From NCBI GenBank assembly GCA_964521715.1, contig CAZFSS010000014.1, positions 1 through 64,000 of the forward strand: a stretch of 64,000 bases of DNA. Direction: 5' to 3'. Under the pieces are notes generated by a model. It was given only the letters and a program-made list of their open reading frames with translations, was not told the DNA's origin and did not search any database. This DNA is from DAOVRD01 sp964521715. GTDB taxonomy: Bacteria; Planctomycetota; Brocadiia; SM23-32. The stretch's first letter is position 1, and each line of letters begins with the position of its first letter. Below, piece by piece: positions 18,083 to 26,602 of this stretch. The position numbers and the translations under genes were made by a program.

Positions 18083-19732
18083 ATGGCCGAGAACAAGCTC
18101 TACTACGGCGACAACCTCGACATCCTGCGCCGATACATCGAGGACGAGTCCGTCGACCTGATCTACCTCGACCCGCCGTTCAAGAGCAACCAGGACTACA
18201 ACGTCCTGTTCGAGGAGCGGAACGGCTCGCGCTCGGCCGCGCAGATCAAGGCATTCGAGGACACCTGGACCTGGGACCTTGGCGCCGAGGAGGCGTATAC
18301 GGAGGTCGTCGAGGCGGGCGAGGCCGTCTCGCGCTTCATGCAGGGGATGAGGGGGATCCTCCATGAGAGCGACATGATGGCCTACCTGGCGATGATGGCG
18401 CCGCGCCTGGTCGAGCTTCACCGTGTCCTCAAGCCCACGGGCAGCATCTACCTCCACTGCGACCCGACGGCCAGCGCCCACCTGAGGCTGCTCATGGACG
18501 CCGTGTTTGGTACACAGAACTTCCGGACGGAGACCGTTTGGAAGCGGACGAGCGCCAAAGGTCTTGCGTTTAGGAGCTATCCGAACAACCACGACCTTAT
18601 CCTTTACTACGTGAAAGGCGACGAGTTCGTATGGAATCGCCAATACAGGCCGCACGACCGCGAATACGTGGAGAAGTTCTACAGGCACAGTGATCCGGAT
18701 GGGCGGCGCTACACGCTAGACAATCTTGCGAATCCGAACAAGGACCGGCCGAACCTCCAGTACGAGTTCCTGGGGGTAAGGCGAGTGTGGAGGTGGACGA
18801 AAGAACGCATGAAGGAAGCGTACGACAAAGGCCTCATCGTCCAAACTAACCCGGGCGCTGTGCCACGGCTGAAGCGTTACCTTGACGAGCAGGAGGGGGT
18901 TCCGGTCGACTCGCTTTGGCTTGACATCCCGCCTGTGTCCGCGCAAGCTGCAGAGCGGCTCGGCTATCCCACGCAGAAGCCGGAGGCGCTGCTGGAGCGC
19001 ATCATCCGGGCCAGCAGCAACGAGGGCGACCTCGTGCTCGATCCCTTCTGCGGCTGCGGCACCGCCGTCGTCGTCGCCCAGCGCCTCAAGCGCCGGTGGA
19101 TCGGCATTGACATCACGCACCTGGCCATCACGCTCATCCGCCACCGCCTCCGCGACGCCTTCCCGGACAAGGTCATCGAGGACGAGCGCGTTGTGCGCGG
19201 CGTCGAGTACGACGTGATCGGTGAGCCGCCGGACGTGAAGGGCGCGGCCGCGCTCGCCCAGCAGGATCCCTACCAGTTCCAGTTCTGGGCCCTCGGCCTG
19301 GTGGGCGCCCGGCCCGTCGAGGAGAAGAGGGGGGCCGACCGGGGCATTGACGGCCGCCTCTACTTCCACGATGAGAAGGACACGCGCAAGACGAAGCAGA
19401 TCATCCTCCAGGTCAAGTCCGGCCACGTGGGCGTCAAGGACGTGCGCGAGCTGATCGCCGTGGTCGAGCGGGAGAAGGCGCGGATGGGGGCGTTGATCTC
19501 GCTCCAGGAGCCGACCAAGCCGATGCGGACGGAGGCGGCAGCGGCCGGCTTCTACGAATCGCCCTGGTGGGAGAGGAAGTTCCCCCGCATTCAGCTCCTG
19601 ACGGTCGGCGGTATCCTCCGCGGCAAGCGGCTCGAGTATCCGCCGCGCACGAGCGCCACGTTCCGCAAGGGCCCGAAGGCCAAGGGCAACCCCGGCCACC
19701 GCCAGACGTCGCTGGATGAGTGTCAAGAGTGA
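18083..19732 (+). CDS. DNA methyltransferase fused to a restriction-endonuclease-like (Mrr/PD-(D/E)XK) domain
   Basis: The 549-residue protein carries the catalytic motif DPPF at 30-33 before the AdoMet motif DPFCGCGT (from Asp320), the permuted order of beta-class N6-adenine/N4-cytosine methyltransferases. The segment between them (about residues 145-290) would be the target-recognition region and has visibly less G/C-biased codons than its flanks. After about residue 390 comes a nuclease-like domain with GIDG (Asp423) and QVK (Gln443, Lys445), matching the D...(E/Q)xK core of Mrr-type nucleases. It may modify and cut DNA from one polypeptide, or act as a stand-alone methylase with a vestigial nuclease. 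No separate R or S subunit gene is nearby. Confidence 0.85.
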   Translation: MAENKLYYGDNLDILRRYIEDESVDLIYLDPPFKSNQDYNVLFEERNGSRSAAQIKAFEDTWTWDLGAEEAYTEVVEAGEAVSRFMQGMRGILHESDMMAYLAMMAPRLVELHRVLKPTGSIYLHCDPTASAHLRLLMDAVFGTQNFRTETVWKRTSAKGLAFRSYPNNHDLILYYVKGDEFVWNRQYRPHDREYVEKFYRHSDPDGRRYTLDNLANPNKDRPNLQYEFLGVRRVWRWTKERMKEAYDKGLIVQTNPGAVPRLKRYLDEQEGVPVDSLWLDIPPVSAQAAERLGYPTQKPEALLERIIRASSNEGDLVLDPFCGCGTAVVVAQRLKRRWIGIDITHLAITLIRHRLRDAFPDKVIEDERVVRGVEYDVIGEPPDVKGAAALAQQDPYQFQFWALGLVGARPVEEKRGADRGIDGRLYFHDEKDTRKTKQIILQVKSGHVGVKDVRELIAVVEREKARMGALISLQEPTKPMRTEAAAAGFYESPWWERKFPRIQLLTVGGILRGKRLEYPPRTSATFRKGPKAKGNPGHRQTSLDECQE

Positions 19733-19783
19733 TGGGCACAGAGACGCCTCATGGTTGTGCCCTTTGCAGGACGCGGCTTGCGC

Positions 19784-21049
19784 TCAGTGGGCGTAGCCCT
19801 CTTTGATGGCCTTTGTGGCGTCGAACATCTCCTCGACCTCGCCCAGTTGCGCCTCCAACTCGCCGGGCGGCTCGTAGGCGTCGAGCTCCTCGCCCTTGGC
19901 GAAGCCCTTGATGAGTTCGACCATGTAGAGGAAGTTGCGCAGCGGCACGTCCGGCGGCACGCCGTGGTCGACTGCCGGGATGTATCCGCCGCAGCGCCGG
20001 GCCGTCGCGTAGCGGCGCACGACCTCCGCGCGGACGCGCTCCCTGCCCCGGCGCAGCTCGCGCTTGTCGACGCCGCCCGTGATGAAAAGGCGCGGATGGC
20101 GCACCAGGTAGCGTTCCGGGTCGTTGCCGGCGGCGATCTCCATCGGCCAGATGCCGTCGATGGCCGACGGGTGGAAGACGTCGATGATCTGGCTGTTGTG
20201 GCCGTCGCTGTCCATGCAGACGCACTCGACGCCGCGGTCCTTGAAGAAGCGGTAGAGCCGCTCGTACCTCGGCAGCATGAAGGCGCGCATGTCCGCGGGC
20301 GAGATCATCGGCTGGGTCTTGAACGCCATGTCTTCGCTCAGCGTGAGCTGATCCACCTTGATGTGGCGGAGTGGCTCGTCCAGCAGCTCCGTCAGGAACC
20401 AGGTCCAGTAATCCATCATCTCGTGGACCAGGCGCGGCTGCTCCTTGAACATGACCGACAGCCCCTCGAAGCCGCACCAATCGCGCGCCGTCCAGTAGAG
20501 GCCGAAGGTGTTCACGACGACCGGCAGGTCGCTCTCATTGCATTCCCGGACGCGGTCACGCCAGCAGGCGCCGGGCTGGTATTGCCGGTAGGCGTCGGGG
20601 TTGAGGCTGGCGTATCTTGAAGGATTCTCGGCCGGCTGGGTGCGGTCCGGCGAGTGCGGGTCGTAGCGCCCCTTGAGCCGGCGGAAGTCCTCGACCGTCT
20701 TGACGGGGAACTCCAGGTAGCGGCGCGTGGCGAAGCCGTCGGTGGGCTGATTGACGGCGTCGATGCGCTTGACGCCCATGCTGTCGATCCAGATGCGCTT
20801 GTTGTCCTTCTCTTCGAGGACCACCTCGTCGAAGGGCGGCATGGGACCCGTGTAGAGCATCCCGATGTCGACGTGGCCCTCGGCGCCGATGAAGCTGCTC
20901 CAACTCTTGAGCTGCTGCTCGGAGAGGCCCTGCTTGCGCCAGGCCTGGAAGGTGCTGGCACGGGGGTGGCCGAAGACGTAGGGCATGCGATCGGGCTGCT
21001 CGTGGCGCACGATCGTGCGGTAGCGCTCTCGCGGGGTCAGTTCTTCCAT
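19784..21049 (-). CDS. Uroporphyrinogen decarboxylase (UroD)-family protein
   Basis: The 421-residue protein opens with TPRERYRTIVRHEQPDRMPY, the usual start of UroD-superfamily proteins outside haem synthesis, and has the TIM-barrel pattern MDSDGHNSQIIDVFHPSAID and ITGGVDKREL near the C-terminus. Members of this branch are often corrinoid or one-carbon methyltransferases, or of unknown role in sugar clusters, rather than haem enzymes; no haem gene is nearby. The start at 21049 fits the family. It follows the beta-helix protein gene by 26 bases on the same strand and is probably cotranscribed with it. Confidence 0.85.
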   Translation of the reverse strand: MEELTPRERYRTIVRHEQPDRMPYVFGHPRASTFQAWRKQGLSEQQLKSWSSFIGAEGHVDIGMLYTGPMPPFDEVVLEEKDNKRIWIDSMGVKRIDAVNQPTDGFATRRYLEFPVKTVEDFRRLKGRYDPHSPDRTQPAENPSRYASLNPDAYRQYQPGACWRDRVRECNESDLPVVVNTFGLYWTARDWCGFEGLSVMFKEQPRLVHEMMDYWTWFLTELLDEPLRHIKVDQLTLSEDMAFKTQPMISPADMRAFMLPRYERLYRFFKDRGVECVCMDSDGHNSQIIDVFHPSAIDGIWPMEIAAGNDPERYLVRHPRLFITGGVDKRELRRGRERVRAEVVRRYATARRCGGYIPAVDHGVPPDVPLRNFLYMVELIKGFAKGEELDAYEPPGELEAQLGEVEEMFDATKAIKEGYAH

Positions 21050-21075
21050 GATCCCTTGGGGGCAGCCGTCCGCGC

Positions 21076-23088
21076 CTAGCCTGGGCGGCGGCCGGCGGCG
21101 CTCACGTCTACCGGCTCGATGCCCAGGGCGTGCGCGGGGGACTCCGCGGCGAAGCGGCACCGGCCCGTCTCGACGCCTTCGAGCCCAGGCTCGGCGACGA
21201 CCGTGCCCTCCGACGGCTCGTAAGCCGACTTCGCCACCTGGCGGTAGTTGTCCAGGTCGGTCCTCTCGATGAGTCCCTGGGCGCTGTAGAGGAGGTTGTC
21301 CGGCATCGCGGTGATGGCCTGGGCGTTGCTGAAGGTGATCTTGCCGCCGGCGCGGACGACGTTCCTCTCGATCCGGTAGTTCGTGCATCGCGCGAAAGTG
21401 AGGTTCATGTCGCCGTCCGCCACGAACACGTTGTTGCGGATGGTGTTATTCGTGGCCCAGTGGTTCTGCGAGGGGCGCACGACGCGGAGCGACAGGTTGT
21501 TCTCCACGATGCAGTTCTCCGCCTGCTCGTCCAGGTAGTAGGCGGAGGCGCCGTAGCCTCCCGTGTCCACGATGTCGCGCACGAAGTTCCGCCGCAGCGC
21601 GACGTTCTTGCAGAAGCCGATGTAGATGCCGGCGCCGTCGTGCAGCTCGAGCATGGCGCGGTAGATCAGGTTGTCCTCGATGGCGTGGTCGTCGCCGCCG
21701 GCCGTCACGGCGCTGTAGGGCGTGTCGTGTATTTCACTGTGGGCGATCCGGTTGCCCTTGCCGCCGCACGTGATTCCGATGGCGCTGGGGTAGCTGACGC
21801 CGACGTCGTGGACGAGGCAGTCCTCGACGGAGCAGTTCGTCCCCCTGACGACGAGGCCGCAGGCGCCCGTGTGGTGCACCTCGCAGTTGCCGATCTGGAG
21901 CCCCTCGCACCTCCAGGTCTTGACGCCCTGTCCGCCGACGTTGACGAGCTTCAGGCCGAGCAGGCGGCAGTCCTGCGTGTTCACGAGCGAGACGGCGCCC
22001 GGGAACCGGCCCGCGCCGAAGCCGCCGGCCGCGAGCGGCGTGTTCGTGACCGAAAGCGTCAGGCCGCGGAGCGTCACGCCCGCCACGGCCTGGCTCTCGC
22101 TGCCCTGGACGATGATGATGGATTCGGCCACCGGCGCGACGGCGTCGGCGCCGCGCATGTCCTCGCCGGGCAGCGGCCAGTAGACGACCTTGCCGGCGGT
22201 GCGGTCCAGGTACCACTGGCCCGGTTCCTGCAGGCCTTCCCGCACGTTCCAGACGACGTAGTTCTTGACGCCGAACGCGCCGGGCGGATGGCCGGCTAGG
22301 CTGGCGAACTTCAGCACGCGCTGCTCGGTGTCGATCGAGGCCACGCCGACCACGGACTCGTCCCACATGTGGTAGACGTTCACCTCGGCGTTCTTCGTGT
22401 CGAGCCACGGCCCCAGGTCTTCGGGGCGGTACTTCATCGTGGTGAGCTCGTCTTCCGTGGGCTTGCGCTGCCATCCGCCGCCGGTGGTGCCCATCCACCG
22501 GACGTCCCATTCGCTCAGGTGGGTGAAGAAGCCGGCCTTCGGCAGGCGCGCGCGTTCGCAGAAGCGGCCGTTGACGACCAGCATTCGGAAGTCCCACTCC
22601 CCGCTCTTCACCTCGGGAAGGTCCGCCGCCCAGAACCGATCCCCATCCGGGCGCCAGCCGGTCACGCGGCGCCCGCCGTAGAGCACGACTGCCTCGCCCG
22701 GCGCGGCTTCGACCGTCAGGCCGGAGTCCTGGTTCGAGAGCCGGAGCGGTTCTTCGATGAAGTAGTCCCCGCCCCGCAGGACGATGCACTTGGGCGCGGG
22801 GGTCTCTGCCTTCCGGGCCGCGCCCAGTGCGGCGGCGGGCGTTGCCTTCGGCCCGTCCGTGCGGGCCGCGTTCGCCTCGGCCGGCAGCCCGGACCAGTCA
22901 TCGTTCCCGTCGAGCGCGACATGGATTGCCATAGGCTTCCCTTCCTCGGCTGTCCGGCCGACGTTTCCTGCTCCGCATAGAAGAAGGGCCACGAGCACGG
23001 ACGAGACGACCGCTGCGAGTCTGCGGACGGCGCCTTCCGGCGCCTCGGGTCCTGGAGCCGGCATTCTGAGACGCGCCCCGTTTTCCAT
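21076..23088 (-). CDS. Secreted right-handed parallel beta-helix protein (GH141/pectate-lyase-like)
   Basis: The 670-residue protein has a signal peptide (hydrophobic VVSSVLVALLLCGAG around 25-40). It opens with DGNDDWSGLPAEAN, the common start of parallel beta-helix carbohydrate-active proteins, and has IVLRGGDYFIEEPLRL near 90. The central and C-terminal parts are strand-turn repeats such as NTQDCRLLGLKLVNVGGQGV, LVVRGTNCSVEDCLVHDVGV and RNVVRAGGKITF. Start at ATG 23088 gives the best signal peptide; an in-frame ATG 15 codons upstream is less likely. It probably binds or cleaves polysaccharide in the periplasm or outside. The specific family is inferred from general form only. Confidence 0.8.
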   Translation of the reverse strand: MENGARLRMPAPGPEAPEGAVRRLAAVVSSVLVALLLCGAGNVGRTAEEGKPMAIHVALDGNDDWSGLPAEANAARTDGPKATPAAALGAARKAETPAPKCIVLRGGDYFIEEPLRLSNQDSGLTVEAAPGEAVVLYGGRRVTGWRPDGDRFWAADLPEVKSGEWDFRMLVVNGRFCERARLPKAGFFTHLSEWDVRWMGTTGGGWQRKPTEDELTTMKYRPEDLGPWLDTKNAEVNVYHMWDESVVGVASIDTEQRVLKFASLAGHPPGAFGVKNYVVWNVREGLQEPGQWYLDRTAGKVVYWPLPGEDMRGADAVAPVAESIIIVQGSESQAVAGVTLRGLTLSVTNTPLAAGGFGAGRFPGAVSLVNTQDCRLLGLKLVNVGGQGVKTWRCEGLQIGNCEVHHTGACGLVVRGTNCSVEDCLVHDVGVSYPSAIGITCGGKGNRIAHSEIHDTPYSAVTAGGDDHAIEDNLIYRAMLELHDGAGIYIGFCKNVALRRNFVRDIVDTGGYGASAYYLDEQAENCIVENNLSLRVVRPSQNHWATNNTIRNNVFVADGDMNLTFARCTNYRIERNVVRAGGKITFSNAQAITAMPDNLLYSAQGLIERTDLDNYRQVAKSAYEPSEGTVVAEPGLEGVETGRCRFAAESPAHALGIEPVDVSAAGRRPG

Positions 23089-23133
23089 GACACCTGGTGA
23101 GAACATCCGGCCCGCGCTCCGCCGGACGGTCAA

Positions 23134-23162
23134 AGTCTAGCACCGGCCCCCGATGGGATCAA
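23134..23162 (-). promoter_or_regulatory. Predicted promoter of the beta-helix/UroD genes
   Basis: On the minus strand, -35 TTGATC (23162..23157) and -10 TAGACT (23139..23134) with a 17-base spacer, about 45 bases before ATG 23088. Confidence 0.5.
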
Positions 23163-23302
23163 CGTCGCGGGGCCCTACGCTGACGTGGGAAAGCCGGCAG
23201 AGCTGCGTTGCAGCGGACCAGCGGCCGTTGTAAACTCCATGCGCTCGCGTCTTGACGGCGCGGGCAAAGCGGCGGGCTGGCAGGGAGTTACGGAGGATAA
23301 TC

Positions 23303-23782
23303 ATGGGTGGCGGCAAGACACTCGTGGTCTACTACTCGCGCACGGGGACGACGAAGCGGGTCGCCGAGGCAATCGCCGATGGCCTGGGGGCCGACGTGGA
23401 AGAAGTCATCGACAGCAGGGACCGCAAGGGCATGCTTGGCTTTGTGGTGGCGGGGAAGGATGCGGGCCTGGGCAGGCTCACCGAGATCCGGGAGGTGCGG
23501 AGCGACCCCTCGGCGTACGACCTCGTGGTCCTCGGAACGCCCGTGTGGGCCTGGAGCGTGACGCCCGCCATCCGGACCTACATCGCGCAATGCAAGGACC
23601 GTCTGCCCCGCGTGGCCTTCTTCCTGACGACGGGCGGCACGGGGGCCGACCGCACGTTCGAGCAGATGGCCGAGCTGTGCGGCAAGCCGCCGGTTGCCCG
23701 TCTGGCCCTGACGACGAAGGAAGTGCGCAAAGGCCGGGCCGCGGACAAGATCGAGGCGTTCGTGGCCGAGCTGAGCGGATGA
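23303..23782 (+). CDS. Flavodoxin-family protein
   Basis: The 159-residue protein begins KTLVVYYSRTGTTKRVAEAI, the flavodoxin FMN phosphate-binding loop (S-R-T-G-T-T) after the first strand. LVVLGTPVWAWSVTPAIRTY near 70-90 is the flavin ring-binding W loop. The size fits flavodoxins (140-180 residues). GGAGG lies 6 bases before the ATG at 23303, which decides the start. It is monocistronic and convergent with the large hydrolase-like gene. It likely carries electrons or acts as a quinone/iron-type flavoprotein; the partner is not in the window. Confidence 0.85.
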   Translation: MGGGKTLVVYYSRTGTTKRVAEAIADGLGADVEEVIDSRDRKGMLGFVVAGKDAGLGRLTEIREVRSDPSAYDLVVLGTPVWAWSVTPAIRTYIAQCKDRLPRVAFFLTTGGTGADRTFEQMAELCGKPPVARLALTTKEVRKGRAADKIEAFVAELSG

Positions 23783-23894
23783 GCCGCTTCGGGGTGCCGG
23801 CTGCCCTGCGATCGTGGTGCCCTCGCCGCGGCGGCAACCATGTGGCGGGACAACGTGGGGGTCATCCTCGGCGCAATGGGCGGCGGCGCGTCGC

Positions 23895-26426
23895 TCACCT
23901 GGTCACGGTGGGCACGCCCCAGGCGCACGGAATGCCGGGCCCGGGTCCCGGGGCGCTCGGTCGGACGGCCAGCGTGAGAACGCGGACCCGCCGCACGTCG
24001 GCGGAGATGGCGGCGGACGAGGTTCCGCCGGCCTTCCAGCTCAGGGGCGGGCTGGTGGCCAGGCGAACGCCGTCGCCTTCCACCTGGAAGACGACCTCTG
24101 CGGGAGCGCCGGGAGAGGCGCTCGCCGGATCCCCGCCTGTCAGGCCGACCGTGGCGCTGAAGCTGCGAAACTGCCCACCCAGCATGAAGCGGACCGCTGA
24201 CGGCGGCCTGACGCCGAGTCCCTTCCTGGACTCCTCGTCCCCCAGCCTGATGGCTGTGCCGTCGCAGGACCGGCCGAAGCTGACGGCGCCGCAGTCCTGC
24301 TCGATGGCCAAAGGACGCACGTCGCACAGCAGGACCTCGTTCTCCTCGGACTCGGCGGCCGAACCCAGGTGCGGGAACGTCTGAGGCAAGAGGGCGCTCC
24401 GAGCAGCCGGGTCGCCCCGCCATTCCGCTCCGCCTCCGGCCGGGCCGTCCCCCTTCGGCCGAAGGTGCCACTGGTTGTCGAACAGCCCCGCGGCCACCAC
24501 CGTTTCGGTTCCGGCCGTCAAGGCGTCGAAGACGGCGTAGTCGAACCACTTGTAGCCGGCATAGGGATGCCAGTTCAGGCACATGCCGATCCTGTCGTGA
24601 GCCTGGTACAGGGCCTCCGGCGTGGCGCCTGCGACCACGGCAACCATCCGACGCGGGTTGAGCGGGTTCGGATAGCAGAGGAGTAGTCCCAGGTCGGGAC
24701 CTTCGAGGCTCTCGCCCGCGAGGGTGAAGGACCGATCGCCGAAGCCGACGGGCAGTTCCCCGGCGATTCTCTTGGTTATGTGGTTTACGTCCGGCCCGCC
24801 GAACAGGAGCAGGTTCAGGCGCTTGACATCGTTCGCGTTCACCTCGCCGTCGGCCTTCAGGCGGGGCGGCTCGCCGTAACGCCTCTTCCATGTGTCGGCG
24901 AAGTGCTCGGCCTCCCAGCGGCTCAGGTCGCGAGGCAGGTCCGACTCGCCCGCCGTTCCGTATACGACGAGGAACGCGTCGCGCGTCACGTCCGAGAACG
25001 GGCCCGAGAGTCCTTTCTGCTTCAGCAGGCCGGCCGCCGCCGCCGGGCGCCAGCGCGCTTGCCATCTCTCGAGCCTGAACGTGTCTGCTTCGGCGCTCGC
25101 GGCCACGGGGAACTCGGTGCCGTCCACGCACACGACGCTGACTGTGCCGGGCACTTCGTTGAGCAACACCGTCAGCGCCGAGACGTTATCGGTGGCAATC
25201 TCGACGCGCCCGTCCTTAGCCTCCGCCTCGACGGAGGCGAACTGCATGGGGCGGTCCAGCCGGTCCAGCCTGACCCACCACGCGCCGTTGTGCCGCAGGT
25301 GGGCCGTCTTGTACCGGAACTGCGACGGCGTGCGAGCCGGGCTGCGACCGAGGATGCTGGGCAGAGCGTACTGCTCCCGCCACGCGGACACGTCCTCTGC
25401 GGACTGGTGGGGGAACTCGAGGTACTCGGGCGCGAAGCCGAGCTGGCGCAGCCTCTCGACCATGGCCCGGGTGTCCAGCAGGTCCGCGCCCTGGCTGCCC
25501 GCGCGATGGGCGGCGAAGACGTGGCAGTGGCCCAGGTTCTCCGCGTACGCGAGGGGGCTGAGGCTGGCATTCAGGAAGGCCCGCACCTGCTGATGCCAGG
25601 CTTCCGGCCTGGACCCGCCAGCCGCATAGCGGAGCCACGCGCCGGCATCCGTCCTCCCGTCGACGGCAATGATGCCGGTGACCAGGTGGGGGTAGTGCAC
25701 GGCGAGCTGCCAGCAGCCGGTCGCCCCCATCCGGTCTCCGACCAGGTAGACGCGCTCTCCGTCCGCGCCGTAGAGCTGGTCCACCTCCTGCAGCACGTTG
25801 AGGACGTCGTCTTCCCCGAGGTCCATGAAATCGGTGACGCCCCGCCCCTCCGGCTTGACGGAGATGGCGCCGTCATAAGAGGGGGCCCCACGGCACCTGA
25901 ACTGGCTCGGCCCGTCGGCGGGATGCAGCGTGACGATCAGAGGGTAAGGGCGGCCGGGGACGTAGTCCCTTGGCAGGCAGAGGCCGTAGGGCTGAATGGT
26001 TCCGTCGACATCGGAGTGGTACCCGCGCAGGAACGGCTGGCCCGTAGGGAATCGCGCCGGTTCGCCGGCCAGGATCCTGCTGAAGTTCGCTTTCAGTTCT
26101 GCGAGCGCCCCGGCCTGCGCCACGTCCCGCACCAACAGCCGGGCGCTGCCCCCCTGCTCCAGCAGATAGCGCACCTGCATGAACAGAGCCGCCGCGTCCC
26201 GCTGCGCCCGGCCGCGCTCCTCCATGGCCAGTTCCGCCAGCTGCTCGTGCTCGGCCTGGAACGCGGCCACGGCATACTCGCGGAGCCTTTGCTCGGTCTG
26301 CACGTAGTCCGTGGCCACCTGCTCGCGCCGGTATGTCCGGAGCAGCCGGGTGGTGCCGAACGCCGCCACGACCAGCGTCAAGGCTATGAGGAAGTGCACC
26401 CGAATCCTCTGTCCCCGAGCGGCCAT
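23895..26426 (-). CDS. Membrane-anchored alpha/beta-hydrolase-like protein with C-terminal NPCBM-like domain
   Basis: The 843-residue protein has a basic N-terminus and one hydrophobic span (HFLIALTLVVAAFG, about 10-24). A coiled-coil-rich stretch follows (to about 100), then an esterase/PHB-depolymerase-like alpha/beta-hydrolase (about 145-360: YGLCLPRDYVPGRPYPLIV, later ERVYLVGDRMGATGCW). At the nucleophile elbow, where relatives have G-x-S-M-G, this reads G-D-R-M-G (codon CGG), so the catalytic serine is missing. The last ~150 residues (from SAAESEENEVLLCD, with RKGLGVRPPSAVRFML) resemble an NPCBM carbohydrate-binding domain. The start was chosen at the ATG before the membrane anchor. It is probably a non-hydrolytic or altered surface carbohydrate/peptide protein. 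Confidence 0.75.
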   Translation of the reverse strand: MAARGQRIRVHFLIALTLVVAAFGTTRLLRTYRREQVATDYVQTEQRLREYAVAAFQAEHEQLAELAMEERGRAQRDAAALFMQVRYLLEQGGSARLLVRDVAQAGALAELKANFSRILAGEPARFPTGQPFLRGYHSDVDGTIQPYGLCLPRDYVPGRPYPLIVTLHPADGPSQFRCRGAPSYDGAISVKPEGRGVTDFMDLGEDDVLNVLQEVDQLYGADGERVYLVGDRMGATGCWQLAVHYPHLVTGIIAVDGRTDAGAWLRYAAGGSRPEAWHQQVRAFLNASLSPLAYAENLGHCHVFAAHRAGSQGADLLDTRAMVERLRQLGFAPEYLEFPHQSAEDVSAWREQYALPSILGRSPARTPSQFRYKTAHLRHNGAWWVRLDRLDRPMQFASVEAEAKDGRVEIATDNVSALTVLLNEVPGTVSVVCVDGTEFPVAASAEADTFRLERWQARWRPAAAAGLLKQKGLSGPFSDVTRDAFLVVYGTAGESDLPRDLSRWEAEHFADTWKRRYGEPPRLKADGEVNANDVKRLNLLLFGGPDVNHITKRIAGELPVGFGDRSFTLAGESLEGPDLGLLLCYPNPLNPRRMVAVVAGATPEALYQAHDRIGMCLNWHPYAGYKWFDYAVFDALTAGTETVVAAGLFDNQWHLRPKGDGPAGGGAEWRGDPAARSALLPQTFPHLGSAAESEENEVLLCDVRPLAIEQDCGAVSFGRSCDGTAIRLGDEESRKGLGVRPPSAVRFMLGGQFRSFSATVGLTGGDPASASPGAPAEVVFQVEGDGVRLATSPPLSWKAGGTSSAAISADVRRVRVLTLAVRPSAPGPGPGIPCAWGVPTVTR

Positions 26427-26483
26427 GATGTGTGACCTTCCCCCTGTGCACCAAGCCCGCAGACCTCCCGGCGCGGCCGCCTC

Positions 26484-26512
26484 AGTATACCAGAACCGTT
26501 GGGGGCGGCAAA
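26484..26512 (-). promoter_or_regulatory. Predicted promoter of the hydrolase-like/NPCBM gene
   Basis: On the minus strand, -35 TTTGCC (26512..26507) and -10 TATACT (26489..26484), 17-base spacer, about 58 bases before ATG 26426. It diverges from the promoter at 26530. Confidence 0.45.
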
Positions 26513-26529
26513 GGCACCGCACCGTGGCC

Positions 26530-26557
26530 TTGACGGTGCCCCCGCTGTCATTACAAT
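26530..26557 (+). promoter_or_regulatory. Predicted promoter of the CocE-type hydrolase cluster
   Basis: -35 TTGACG (26530..26535) and -10 TACAAT (26552..26557) with 16 bases between, about 46 bases before the ATG at 26603. Confidence 0.55.
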
Positions 26558-26602
26558 GCAGGCTCGCGCTGAGGCCGCGGGCTGACCCTCGGCGACGGGA
26601 GA

